The notes below the pieces were generated by a model, which saw nothing but the letters and a program-made list of their open reading frames with translations, was not told where the DNA came from and searched no databases. A stretch of DNA of 52,284 nt from JAMXLO01 sp041487355. GTDB taxonomy: Bacteria > Pseudomonadota > Alphaproteobacteria > Acetobacterales > Acetobacteraceae. Positions 41,349 through 50,726 of the stretch are shown here, one piece after another (position 1 is the first letter of the stretch; each line of letters begins with the position of its first letter). A program made the position numbers and the translations under genes. The stretch is taken from positions 1 through 52,284 of the forward strand of contig JBGPND010000012.1 in NCBI GenBank assembly GCA_041487355.1. The letters run 5' to 3'.

Positions 41349-41706
41349 AGGATTTTTCTTTGCGCTGTAGGAGGACTGATCTCCTCCCACCGACAAGTGA
41401 AGTATTTGTCAAATTGGGGAGCCGCGACACCATTACATCGGCCGGACGAAAATAAACCTAGCCGGACCGGCCGTCCGTGGATCCTGACGCTGCGATACCT
41501 CTTGCGTTCGACAGGCATCCGGGCGATATAGGACTTGCCTTCCGTGAATGCGTGATTGGCGTTCCGTCCGGTTTGGACGACGCCCTCCCGGAAATCTCAG
41601 TTGTAACGCGTTCGCCCCATTGTCGCGCGGGCAGGCGAACATCAAGGCGCTCGCCTTTGGCCGCAGGGATGAACCCGCGGTGGCCGGCGCTGGAGCTTAA
41701 ACCTTC
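41349..41706. other. Gene-free region upstream of the helicase
   Basis: 358 bp between the divergent membrane protein and the RhlE-type helicase. No strong promoter, hairpin or reading frame with recognisable content. Such long leaders are common before cold-induced helicases, but nothing here proves that. Confidence 0.35.
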
Positions 41707-42942
41707 GTGCCATCGATTACCTTTGCAACGCTCGGCCTGGCCGAGCCCTTGCTGCGCGCCCTCGACAGAGAGCGCTTCCTCCAACCGACGCCGATCCAGG
41801 CAAAAGCGATACCTCCCCTCCTCGCAGGCCGCGATCTGCTCGGCATCGCCCAGACCGGCACCGGCAAGACTGCCGCATTTGCCCTGCCGATGCTGCAGCA
41901 CCTGGCAAGCAGACCAGCGACACCCCGCCGCTACGTCACGCGCGCCCTCATCCTGGCACCGACACGCGAACTCGCACTGCAGATCGAAGAAAGCCTGCAT
42001 CGCCTCGGCGGCGAGCTGAAGCGCCGAGTCGTCGCGATTCTCGGCGGCGTCAGCCGCTCGATGCAGGTGCAGCGGATGCGAGCTGGCACCGACATCGTGG
42101 TCGGCACGCCCGGCCGCATCTGCGACCTGATGGCCACCGGTGAGCTGAAGCTCAACGAGGTCAGCCACTTCGTCCTCGATGAGGCGGACCGCATGCTCGA
42201 TCTCGGCTTCATCCGCGACATTCGCCGGATCGTCGCCGCTCTGCCGGCGGAGCGGCAGTCGTCGCTGTTCTCGGCCACCATGCCTGCGGAAGTCGGCCGG
42301 CTTGCCGAAACGCTGCTGCGCAACCCGGTGCGCGTCGACATCGCCCGCAGCGAACCGATCGTTCTGCCTATCGAGCAGCACGTGCATTTCGTCGACCCCG
42401 CCGGCAAGCGGGCGCTACTCGGCCGGTTGCTGACCGATCCGGCGCTGTCGCGGGTCATAGTCTTCACCCGCACGAAGCGCGCCGCCGACCGCGTCGCCGA
42501 AAACCTGGATATCGGCGGAGTCCGGGTGAGCGCTCTGCATGGCAACAAGAGCCAGCCGGCGCGGCAGAAGGCCCTGGAACAGTTCCGCAGCGGCCGCGCA
42601 CGGGTGCTGGTCGCGACCGATATCGCCGCGCGGGGGATCGACGTGATTGGCATCTCGCATGTCATCAACTTCGATCTTCCGGCACAACCGGAAGACTACG
42701 TGCACCGCATCGGCCGCACCGCGCGTGCCGGCGCGAGCGGCGTCGCCATATCGTTCTGCGATGCCGCGGAGCACGGCACGCTACGCGCGATCGAGCGCAT
42801 GACCGGGACGGTGATCAATATCGCGGGCGGATCGCCACCGGCCTCGCAGCCGAAACGCGAACAGATACCGTCGCCCGCGAACCGCGCGCCCCGCCGGCGC
42901 CGCCGGCCACATGGCCCGGTCGGACTTCGCCCGGCGGCGTGA
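41707..42942 (+). CDS. DEAD-box RNA helicase (RhlE-like)
   Basis: A 411-aa ATP-dependent RNA helicase. Q-motif FLQPTPIQ (24-31), Walker A AQTGTGKT (48-55), PTRELA, GTPGR, DEAD (158-161) and SAT are all present in domain 1; VIVFTRTKRAADRVA, TDIAARGIDV and HRIGRTARAG in domain 2. A short basic tail ends the protein. RhlE proteins act in ribosome assembly and RNA turnover, often at low temperature. The start is GTG 41707; the ribosome site (TGGAG) is modest. The desaturase follows 81 bp downstream on the same strand, and cold shock could link them. Confidence 0.93.
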   Translation: MPSITFATLGLAEPLLRALDRERFLQPTPIQAKAIPPLLAGRDLLGIAQTGTGKTAAFALPMLQHLASRPATPRRYVTRALILAPTRELALQIEESLHRLGGELKRRVVAILGGVSRSMQVQRMRAGTDIVVGTPGRICDLMATGELKLNEVSHFVLDEADRMLDLGFIRDIRRIVAALPAERQSSLFSATMPAEVGRLAETLLRNPVRVDIARSEPIVLPIEQHVHFVDPAGKRALLGRLLTDPALSRVIVFTRTKRAADRVAENLDIGGVRVSALHGNKSQPARQKALEQFRSGRARVLVATDIAARGIDVIGISHVINFDLPAQPEDYVHRIGRTARAGASGVAISFCDAAEHGTLRAIERMTGTVINIAGGSPPASQPKREQIPSPANRAPRRRRRPHGPVGLRPAA

Positions 42943-43023
42943 CACGTGATCGACGTGCACGCGGACGTCGCTTCATGCTATCGATGCAATATGTAACCAG
43001 ACTCCGCGGAGAGGATATGCCCC

Positions 43024-44190
43024 ATGAATAAGGGCAGGCAGGAACACTCGGACGACATCGCCTACCCCTCCAGCATCGCGTTCCTGCTGATCCATCTCGG
43101 ATGCTTCGCGGTATTCTGGACCGGGCTGACGCCGCGCGCCGTGGAGCTCGGGCTGGTGCTGTATCTGCTGCGCATCTTCGCGGTCGGCGCAGGCTACCAT
43201 CGCTACTTCGCCCATCGCGCCTTCCGCACCAGCCGCGTCTTTCAGTTCTGTCTTGCCTTCCTGGCGCAGACCTCAGCCCAGCGCGGCATTCTGTGGTGGG
43301 CCGCCAAGCACCGTCGGCACCACAAACACTCGGACACCGAGTTCGATGTGCACTCGCCGGTACAGCGTGGCTTTCTCTATGCCCATGTCGGCTGGATCTT
43401 CGTGCCGCGGAACAACGACACCGACTATGCGGCGGTTCGCGACCTGGCCCGATACAAGGAGCTGCTGTGGCTCGATCGGCATCCCTATCTGCCCGCGGTG
43501 CTGCTCGCGGTGGCGACGTGGCTGATTGCCGGCTGGCCAGGACTGGTGGTCGGCTTCTGCTGGAGCACGGTGGCACTGTGGCATGCGACATTCTGCATCA
43601 ACTCGCTTGCGCACGTGATTGGTCGACGACGCTATGTCACCGGCGATGAGTCCAGGAACAATTGGCTGCTTGCGCTGCTGACCATGGGCGAGGGCTGGCA
43701 CAACAATCATCACGCCTACCAAGTGTCGGTCCGGCAAGGGTTCCGCTGGTGGGAGTACGATCCGACGTACTATGCGCTACGTGCCTTGTCGTGGCTCGGA
43801 CTCGTGTGGGACCTGCGTGTCCCACCGAAGGCAGTGGTGAGAGGCGAACATAGATTGGGGCAGGTCGTGATCGATAAGGTTGCCCGCCAGCTCGCCGTGT
43901 CATTCCCTGTCAATCTTATCGCCAACCAGGTGCTGGAGGCCCTGGCACGTACGCCGGGTTGGATCGAGCTGAAGTCGCGGCTCCTGTCGGCACGAATGCA
44001 GGCGGAGGCATTCTGGAGCGAAATCGACTTGCAGCAGGTTCCAACACTCGATGAGGTCCGTCGTTATGCCAGGGCACGACTTGCCCAAACGCCATCCCTG
44101 GACGATATCGCCGTGTCGGCCCGCCAACGGCTGCTCGAGCTGGTGCATTCGCGATTGGTCGAAGCGGCGCGAGCCCCCTCGGTCGGATGA
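43024..44190 (+). CDS. Acyl-CoA desaturase (delta-9 fatty acid desaturase family)
   Basis: A 388-aa integral membrane di-iron desaturase. The three His boxes are intact: HRYFAH (59-64), HRRHH (96-100) and HNNHH (226-230). Four to five hydrophobic segments surround them. After about residue 270 comes a 110-residue cytosolic tail (VDKVARQLAVSFPVNLI..., ARARLAQTPSLDDIAVSARQRLLELV) that is longer than in many bacterial members. It introduces a cis double bond into acyl chains using O2 and an electron donor not encoded here, raising membrane fluidity. The GAGAGGA site precedes the ATG. Confidence 0.93.
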   Translation: MNKGRQEHSDDIAYPSSIAFLLIHLGCFAVFWTGLTPRAVELGLVLYLLRIFAVGAGYHRYFAHRAFRTSRVFQFCLAFLAQTSAQRGILWWAAKHRRHHKHSDTEFDVHSPVQRGFLYAHVGWIFVPRNNDTDYAAVRDLARYKELLWLDRHPYLPAVLLAVATWLIAGWPGLVVGFCWSTVALWHATFCINSLAHVIGRRRYVTGDESRNNWLLALLTMGEGWHNNHHAYQVSVRQGFRWWEYDPTYYALRALSWLGLVWDLRVPPKAVVRGEHRLGQVVIDKVARQLAVSFPVNLIANQVLEALARTPGWIELKSRLLSARMQAEAFWSEIDLQQVPTLDEVRRYARARLAQTPSLDDIAVSARQRLLELVHSRLVEAARAPSVG

Positions 44191-44244
44191 GGATCATGCC
44201 GCGACGCTACAAGGTTACTCGCCAGGAGCTGCACGCCCCGCGGT

Positions 44245-44535
44245 CTAGCGAGTAGCCTCTCTACGGTGCCACCATCCTCTGCGTCGACTCTCTACGGCGA
44301 CGATCTCGGCGAAGGCGGTCCGGGCCGAAGCATCGGCCTCCCGCCCTTCCCCACGACACCAGGCTGCGAACTGGCCCGGACTGAACACCACTCGCGCGCC
44401 AGGGCAGTGCCGGCCAACGGGCTGGCCGGCACGGCATCGCCATTCATCGAATGTCGAAGGCAAGCCCACCGGATCCAGTGCGCGGTGCCCCGCGTAGTTC
44501 TTCCGCGTGAACCAAGCGATCGCTCCGGCTGCCAT
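44245..44535 (-). CDS. Small hypothetical protein, 96 aa
   Basis: A 96-aa basic protein: IAWFTRKNYAGHRALDPVGLPSTFDEWR at the N-terminus, then VVFSPGQFAAWCRGEGREADASARTAFAEIVA and a very basic end (SRRRGWWHRREATR). The ATG at 44535 shares its A with the TGA of the upstream 67-aa gene (TGATG), which argues for a real coupled gene. No family recognised. Confidence 0.6.
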   Translation of the reverse strand: MAAGAIAWFTRKNYAGHRALDPVGLPSTFDEWRCRAGQPVGRHCPGARVVFSPGQFAAWCRGEGREADASARTAFAEIVAVESRRRGWWHRREATR

Positions 44536-44738
44536 CAGAACCCGCGCCACTTCCGGCTGGCGGGCGTCCGGAAGGGATCGGCGGCATCGCATAGCCGCTT
44601 ATCCTGCGCGATCCAGCTACTTGCCTCAGCCTCGGTCGCGAAGCCGGCCGCAGTTTGGGGAAGGGCACCAAGCCTGACGACTTCGACAGCGAAGCTGCCG
44701 TCTTCCCGATGCACAATCAGATAGTTTGCCTCCGCCAT
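44535..44738 (-). CDS. Small protein of a three-member local family, copy A
   Basis: A 67-aa soluble protein: MAEANYLIVHREDGSFAVEVV, then GFATEAEASSWIAQDKRL and a DPFR end. Two relatives occur at 47616 and 51889 with the same layout: an N-terminal strand pair, GF.(T/S)E.(E/D)A...W, then a basic helix. This resembles a minimal strand-strand-helix module. Function unknown. It overlaps the following 96-aa gene by one base. Confidence 0.75.
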   Translation of the reverse strand: MAEANYLIVHREDGSFAVEVVRLGALPQTAAGFATEAEASSWIAQDKRLCDAADPFRTPASRKWRGF

Positions 44739-44913
44739 TGCTTAGTATGACACGCCAGAAGCGGCTTTGCACGTTACAGTTGGAGTCGCTAAATTGAAAC
44801 CGACCAACGACCATGTGATGGGTTATGCAGCACAGAGCTACCAACGTGCCGCCATCAGGCGTATCCTGCCTGGGCAGGCCTGACCACAACCAACCATAGA
44901 GGATAGCTGTATT

Positions 44914-45546
44914 TTGCGATCACCCAAAAACGACCGGCAATGGCAGCCTCGCCGACGCGGCTTTGACGACGACAACTTCTACGGCAACACCCCGTCGCCG
45001 GCGCCCTTCCCATCCTTCGCGTCCAGTTCGTCTGCGCCCGAGATGCAGGCGACGGTGAAATGGTTCAACAGCGAAAAAGGCTACGGGTTTGCTGCTCTGG
45101 CCGACGGCTCGGGCGACGTGTTCCTGCATGTGAACGCGCTGCAGGCCGCCGGGCATCAGGCAGTCAGCCCCGGAGCGACGCTGCGGGTCCGCATCGGTAG
45201 CGGACAGAAGGGGCGGCAGGTCGACCAGGTCATCTCGGTCGATGAAAGCACGGCCGAGCAGCCGGCCCCGCGCCGGCCGCAATTCCCGCGCAGCCACACG
45301 CAGGACGCTCCCCGTCGTCAGGTCGATCTCAGTTCAGCGGTCGAGATGATCGGCACGGTGAAATGGTACAATCCTGACAAGGGATTCGGTTTCATCACCC
45401 CGCAGGCTGGCGGCAAGGACGTCTTCGTTCATGCGACGGTCCTGGAGCGCGCCGGGTTGGCACCATTGCAAGAGGGCCAATCGGTGCGTATGGCCGTCGT
45501 GCAGGGCGCCAAGGGTCCTGAAGCGGCCACGATCAGTCTCGACTAG
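44914..45546 (+). CDS. Cold-shock protein with two CSD domains
   Basis: A 210-aa RNA/ssDNA-binding protein. A polar, disordered N-terminus (1-43) leads to the first cold-shock domain, ATVKWFNSEKGYGFAAL with DVFLHVNAL (about 45-110). A Pro/Arg-rich linker leads to the second, GTVKWYNPDKGFGFITP with DVFVHATVL (about 145-210). The RNP1-like KGFGF and RNP2-like VFVH motifs are present in both domains. The start is taken as TTG 44914 with AGAGGA upstream; no ATG fits. Two-domain CSPs of about 200 aa are typical of alphaproteobacteria and act as RNA chaperones. Confidence 0.9.
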   Translation: MRSPKNDRQWQPRRRGFDDDNFYGNTPSPAPFPSFASSSSAPEMQATVKWFNSEKGYGFAALADGSGDVFLHVNALQAAGHQAVSPGATLRVRIGSGQKGRQVDQVISVDESTAEQPAPRRPQFPRSHTQDAPRRQVDLSSAVEMIGTVKWYNPDKGFGFITPQAGGKDVFVHATVLERAGLAPLQEGQSVRMAVVQGAKGPEAATISLD

Positions 45547-45565
45547 GGCCACTCGGTTGATGCCG

Positions 45566-45931
45566 TCACAACGCCAGCGCGGCATCTTCCCAGAGGCCGC
45601 GGACGAAGCTCGCCACCTCGAAAGTCCCGTCAGCCGCCCAAAGGATGCGGAGCACTCTCGCCCCGTGCCAGACGTCGAGCCCATATGGCAGGTCCGGCTG
45701 CGAATGCTGCCGCTCGATCGCGTGTCGATACCCCGGCGAGGATGCTTCTCCAGGGTGCAACGCGTTGAACGGTGTCCAGTGGCGAAAGGTCCACGGGGCC
45801 GCGCGAAGCTCGATCAGCCGCACGGTGTCGCGTTGAACCTCGATCGCGCCACGCTCGCGCAGGAGTGGCAGCACATGGTCGCGGATTGCACGTGCCCGGT
45901 CGTCGCTCGATGATACCAGCCGGAGGTTCAC
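45566..45931 (-). CDS. Hypothetical protein, 121 aa
   Basis: A frame from GTG 45931 with GGGAG six bases upstream. VNLRLVSSSDDRARAIRDHVLPLLRERGAIEVQRDTVRLIELRAAPWTFRHWTPF starts it; HSQPDLPYGLDVWHGARVLRILWAADGTFEVASFVRGLWED ends it. It is soluble, alpha/beta in look, and not recognised. The same frame continues upstream through the 71-aa gene, which I take as a shadow. It follows that gene by 70 bp and may share its transcript. Confidence 0.6.
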   Translation of the reverse strand: MNLRLVSSSDDRARAIRDHVLPLLRERGAIEVQRDTVRLIELRAAPWTFRHWTPFNALHPGEASSPGYRHAIERQHSQPDLPYGLDVWHGARVLRILWAADGTFEVASFVRGLWEDAALAL

Positions 45932-46001
45932 GCCTTGCTCCCAGCGTCCGCTAAGCCGACGGCCAGTTGCGTCGAGGTCCTGCGCGGTCTGACGCTGCCT
46001 C

Positions 46002-46217
46002 TCAGTGGGCTTTCCGCGTGAGTACCAGATCGTCCACGTTGAGGCAAAAGACCACCTCGCTGCCGCGTATGGTGCCGATGACGTCCGCGTAGACATACGT
46101 GACTGCGTTGTGCGTCACCTCGAATGTGAACATCTGTCCTGCGGGGTGGCCGTAATCCTCGCAGAACTCCTTGAAATCGTAGGTTATCTGGCCGTCATAC
46201 CTTGATTCCGCTTGCAT
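46002..46217 (-). CDS. Small hypothetical protein, 71 aa
   Basis: Starts at ATG 46217 with TGGAG five bases upstream. MQAESRYDGQITYDFKEFCEDYGHPAGQMFTFEVTHNAVTYVYADVIGTIRGSEVVFCLNVDD is strand-rich and soluble; no family recognised. The frame upstream of this ATG looks non-coding. Confidence 0.6.
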   Translation of the reverse strand: MQAESRYDGQITYDFKEFCEDYGHPAGQMFTFEVTHNAVTYVYADVIGTIRGSEVVFCLNVDDLVLTRKAH

Positions 46218-46351
46218 GATTGCTCCACGCTCGTGGCTACAGGCTGATTTGGGCTCGGCACTGACCGTCGTGTTGCATGAGTGCCGGCAGTCTTCGGATT
46301 TGATGGCGTCCTCCGATATCCCTGAGGCATCGGAAGGGCACAAATATCCTG

Positions 46352-46555
46352 CTAATCGGACCCCGCAGCGTCCGCGTCAGCCGCCTTGGAGACGATGCCA
46401 GCGGCCCGCTGCACAGTCATGTCTTTCAGGACATGCACGCCTCCGGCGGCCGTGGCCAGCTTCACGGTGCCCTGTTCGTCGTAGATCGCCACAACATGGC
46501 GCGCCTGCACTACCACCAAGCCTCCTCCGGCAGCTTCGAAGGTGACCCAGTTCAC
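46352..46555 (-). CDS. Small hypothetical protein, 67 aa
   Basis: GTG start at 46555 overlapping the upstream gene's TGA (GTGA). WVTFEAAGGGLVVVQARHVVAIYDEQGTVKLATAAGGVHVLKDM resembles a small beta-barrel, flagellar/YkuS-like regulator shape, but I do not assign a family. Last gene of a three-gene overlapping operon. Confidence 0.6.
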   Translation of the reverse strand: MNWVTFEAAGGGLVVVQARHVVAIYDEQGTVKLATAAGGVHVLKDMTVQRAAGIVSKAADADAAGSD

Positions 46556-46878
46556 CTGGTACCACGAGAGATCATGTAGGTGATGTAATCCGCCTGTGTC
46601 ACGCCGTCGTATGCCATGCTGAACGGCTTCTTCCGAACAGAGGCTGGCTTGCTAACGTCAGGCGATGCAGGTTTCGCCCGTCTCACGCGCTTGGCTGGCT
46701 GCAGCGAGGGCTGCCGCACTACCGGCACGCTGAATTCGGTGGCCTGACGGGACGACGCCCCGGACCGCGCTGCCGACCACGATGCGACATCCTTGCGCAG
46801 TTGGTCCTTCATCGCGTCCACCTGCCTGTCGGCTTCAACGTCCGGATTATTCGCTTCGTTGGCGGGCGCTATGCTCAT
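46552..46878 (-). CDS. Hypothetical basic/polar protein, 108 aa
   Basis: ATG 46878 overlaps the upstream stop by four bases (ATGA) and has AGGAAA before it. The protein is polar and probably disordered (VRQPSLQPAKRVRRAKPASPDVSKPASVRKK), ending in FSMAYDGVTQADYITYMISRGTR, which looks like a short conserved helix. Unknown function; middle gene of the operon 47399-46352. Confidence 0.6.
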   Translation of the reverse strand: MSIAPANEANNPDVEADRQVDAMKDQLRKDVASWSAARSGASSRQATEFSVPVVRQPSLQPAKRVRRAKPASPDVSKPASVRKKPFSMAYDGVTQADYITYMISRGTR

Positions 46879-47399
46879 CGGTGGTTTCCTTCTTGCTGCT
46901 GGTCGCCGGGCGTAGGGGGAGCGAATGAGGCAACATCACTGCCATCGGACCTTGCGGGCGGACTCGACTGCATTGTCGCCGTGATGGCGTAGGCAACCGC
47001 CAATGTGATGCAGACCAGCACCACGGCGGTCCGGGCTGCCGGCCACCGACCGGCCGCGCGGCCGGTCCCTCGTGCCGGCCACCGACCGGCCGCACGGCCA
47101 GTCCCTCGTGCCGGCCGCGCCGGCAACAAGCCGGTCAGACGAACAGCGATCACAACTGCATCCGGAAGACCCCACAGGCTTCTCGGCATGCCGGCAATCG
47201 TTCGAGCGAGGCTATCGGCGGCTTCTGCCTTCGGCAGCTCCGCCAGGCGGTCCGCCTCCCGCCACGGATCGTTGCCCTGACGAGCAAAGATAGACACAAC
47301 GCTTAATGTCATGCCGTTCGCTTCCGTCCCGACATCAGCAAACAGGAATTCGTTCAGATCCGATCGCTGCAAGGCAGTCACATCGGGCGTTGCCACCAA
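46875..47399 (-). CDS. Conserved hypothetical membrane protein with tandem 12-aa repeat
   Basis: A 174-aa protein, first of three overlapping genes. RSDLNEFLFADVGTEANGMTLSVVSIFARQGNDPWREADRLAELPKAEAADSLARTIAGMP (about 13-73) is a conserved block I recall from Acetobacteraceae hypotheticals. Then come two copies of RGTGRAAGRWPA, from a 36-bp DNA tandem repeat (47039-47110), and a transmembrane segment VVLVCITLAVAYAITATM. It is probably a membrane-anchored protein with the conserved domain in the cytosol. The start is TTG 47399 or GTG 47396, with AGGAAAA upstream. Confidence 0.7.
   Translation of the reverse strand: MVATPDVTALQRSDLNEFLFADVGTEANGMTLSVVSIFARQGNDPWREADRLAELPKAEAADSLARTIAGMPRSLWGLPDAVVIAVRLTGLLPARPARGTGRAAGRWPARGTGRAAGRWPAARTAVVLVCITLAVAYAITATMQSSPPARSDGSDVASFAPPTPGDQQQEGNHR
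47039..47110. repeat. 36-bp tandem repeat, two copies
   Basis: CCGGCCACCGACCGGCCGC... repeats at 47039-47074 and 47075-47110 with two differences; a third partial unit starts at 47111. It is in frame with the 174-aa gene and adds 12 residues per copy. Confidence 0.8.
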
Positions 47400-47615
47400 A
47401 TTTTCCTAAAATTGTGCGGGAAATCACTGCACAATATAAGCATGATTTAATGTGAATACAAGTCGCGTCGATCTGGCGACGACTGGCTGGGGTGCAACCA
47501 TTTGTCGTTGACAATCCCGCCGGATTCACCAGCCGCGGCGCCAGCACCGGTAGGGCACAAAATATTTGTGCGGCTTGGACATGCATCTGGCCCGATACCC
47601 CGCCATATGCAAGGC

Positions 47616-47819
47616 ATGGCGCGAACAACCTACAATGTTTTTGTCCAGCAGGACGGGGGTTATGGCGTCGCCCTCAGCCAACTCGGTGCGATGGTCCGGA
47701 CCGCGACTGGCTTCGCAACCGAGGCTGACGCGCGCGAGTGGGTCGAGCAGGATAGGCGGCTAGAGGGGGCCGACAATCCCTTCCGCGAGCGCGATCCCAC
47801 CATGCCTCATGCGCATTGA
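47616..47819 (+). CDS. Small protein of a three-member local family, copy B
   Basis: A 67-aa relative of the proteins at 44535 and 51889: MARTTYNVFVQQDGGYGVALSQL, GFATEADAREWVEQDRRL, then a DNPFRERDP end. The start at 47616 is chosen by alignment with copies A and C; the upstream frame to 47502 has no ribosome site. The sequence before the ATG (AAGGC) gives a very short spacing. Confidence 0.72.
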   Translation: MARTTYNVFVQQDGGYGVALSQLGAMVRTATGFATEADAREWVEQDRRLEGADNPFRERDPTMPHAH

Positions 47820-47856
47820 TGCCCGGCGAGCGCCCAATACGCCGGCGAGGTTGCAG

Positions 47857-47979
47857 ATGGTGCGAGACGGATGTCCGAACCGGGGCGAGGTGCCCTCAGC
47901 GGTGATGGACGGTGCGGCGTGGCTGGTGCTCATCCCGATCATCGTCCTGGGTTTGGCGGTTTGGCGCACCAAGCCATAG
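47857..47979 (+). CDS. Possible 40-aa single-pass membrane protein
   Basis: ATG 47857 with GAGG six bases upstream begins a 40-codon frame whose second half is a clear transmembrane segment (AAWLVLIPIIVLGLAVW) ending in RTKP. An inner ATG at 47905 would give a 24-aa form. Too short to identify. Its hydrophobic design in a GC-rich setting is suggestive only. Confidence 0.35.
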   Translation: MVRDGCPNRGEVPSAVMDGAAWLVLIPIIVLGLAVWRTKP

Positions 47980-48026
47980 GGTCGCGATCCTGCAAGATCC
48001 TTGCATGGCAACTCCGTCCTTTGGTC

Positions 48027-48275
48027 TCATGCATCTTCGAATGGTGCCGGCAAACGGCCGGCCTTGAAAATGATCGTGGGTTCTTCGTCGTAATCGCCCG
48101 ACTCCGCGTCGCCTGACGTGGAGAACGCGACGACACCCGCCTTGGTCGGCGCCAAGCCTTCCGCGGTCCTGCGCGCAGTTTCCGATGACTTGCAGCGGAT
48201 CGGTATGTCGGCATTCAGTCGGGCACCTTTGCCGGGTCTGAACGCCTGGACGAGAAAGACGGTCTCGCGAGCCAT
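48027..48275 (-). CDS. Small hypothetical protein, 82 aa
   Basis: Start ATG 48275 with AGGAG upstream. ARETVFLVQAFRPGKGARLNADIPIRCKSSETARRTAEGLAPTKAGVVAFSTSGDAESGDYDEEPTIIFKAGRLP is a soluble strand-helix-strand protein. The pattern (an exposed basic strand, then a helix, then an acidic loop) resembles other short accessory proteins here, but I assign no family. Confidence 0.65.
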   Translation of the reverse strand: MARETVFLVQAFRPGKGARLNADIPIRCKSSETARRTAEGLAPTKAGVVAFSTSGDAESGDYDEEPTIIFKAGRLPAPFEDA

Positions 48276-48378
48276 GGAGAATCACTCCTAGCCTTCAATG
48301 CCTGCTGCATAGGGCTGCTACGTCGCGATCCGACACGCCGTTCCATCGATCGGTTCGGCCGCAACACCCTGGGCAGCT

Positions 48379-48642
48379 TCAGGATTTGGACGGACGCGGT
48401 ACCGGAGGCGTCCGTACAAGCGCCGAATGCGTAGCATTATGGTCGGGTTTCACAGCCTCGGTACCGGAAATCCGGCAGGCAGCCTCGGCCGTCACTTCAG
48501 CCGAGATCCGCGCCAGGACTCCTTCGAGACCTGGCGCCGACATTGTGTTCACTTCCTCCGCCGCGCGGCGCAACGCCTCGCGACGCAACAGGCGGGCGGT
48601 CATCGCATCGAACTGAGGATCGGGTAGATCCTGATCCACCAT
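48379..48642 (-). CDS. Small hypothetical protein, 87 aa
   Basis: ATG 48642 follows AGGAG at proper spacing. DPQFDAMTARLLRREALRRAAEEVNTMSAPGLEGVLARISAEVTAEAACRI is largely helical; the end is Pro/Arg-rich. It stands 84 bp downstream of groEL on the same strand and may be read through from it. Function unknown. Confidence 0.6.
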   Translation of the reverse strand: MVDQDLPDPQFDAMTARLLRREALRRAAEEVNTMSAPGLEGVLARISAEVTAEAACRISGTEAVKPDHNATHSALVRTPPVPRPSKS

Positions 48643-48726
48643 CGGACGCTCCTGCGGACGCGTGCCACGCCGTCCGTGTGAAGCTGTGGCACGCGTCGTC
48701 GTTCAAGCCGTCAGCGTGATCGGCGC

Positions 48727-50361
<1,635 letters not shown>

Positions 50362-50726
50362 TTGCTTATCCTTCCTGAGATCGATGATGTGGCTGGATCA
50401 CGTGGCCTTATCCTGCTGGCGGGGACGCCCTCGATGAGGCCGCTCGAGGTCGTCTCCTCGGCATTGCGACGACGGATCACCGATCGCACAGGAGGCCAGG
50501 CTTCGCTGCAATTTGCCCCTGAATGTTGCCGCCGATTGGCGTTTGGCAGCCGACGTCAACGCCCGCCGACATGAGGGTATTTCACCAACTTCTCAACATT
50601 AGCACTCCTCATGCCGGAGTGCCAGTGCTAAGATTACAGGCCGATGCGATTTTGCTATCCCAGCTTGCTGGCGCGAACCGGAATTCGCGTCCGGCACGTA
50701 GCCACTGCGAAAGGTCGGAGTGAACC
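50362..50726. promoter_or_regulatory. Divergent regulatory region between groEL and lpxD
   Basis: 365 bp that must hold both promoters. Apart from the CIRCE-like element (50599-50631) I see no clear -10/-35 boxes and no groES remnant in either strand. Confidence 0.5.
50599..50631 (-). promoter_or_regulatory. CIRCE-like heat-shock operator
   Basis: The consensus TTAGCACTC-N9-GAGTGCTAA is matched on the plus strand as TTAGCACTC (50599-50607), nine bases, GAGTGC (50617-50622), after which GTGCTAA follows at 50625-50631. On the groEL strand one arm is perfect and the other carries an extra six bases. HrcA binding is inferred. Confidence 0.6.

Noticed and set aside
47039..47120. Short direct repeats as a CRISPR array
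   Set aside because: The units are adjacent with no spacers and lie inside a coding frame; no cas genes nearby.
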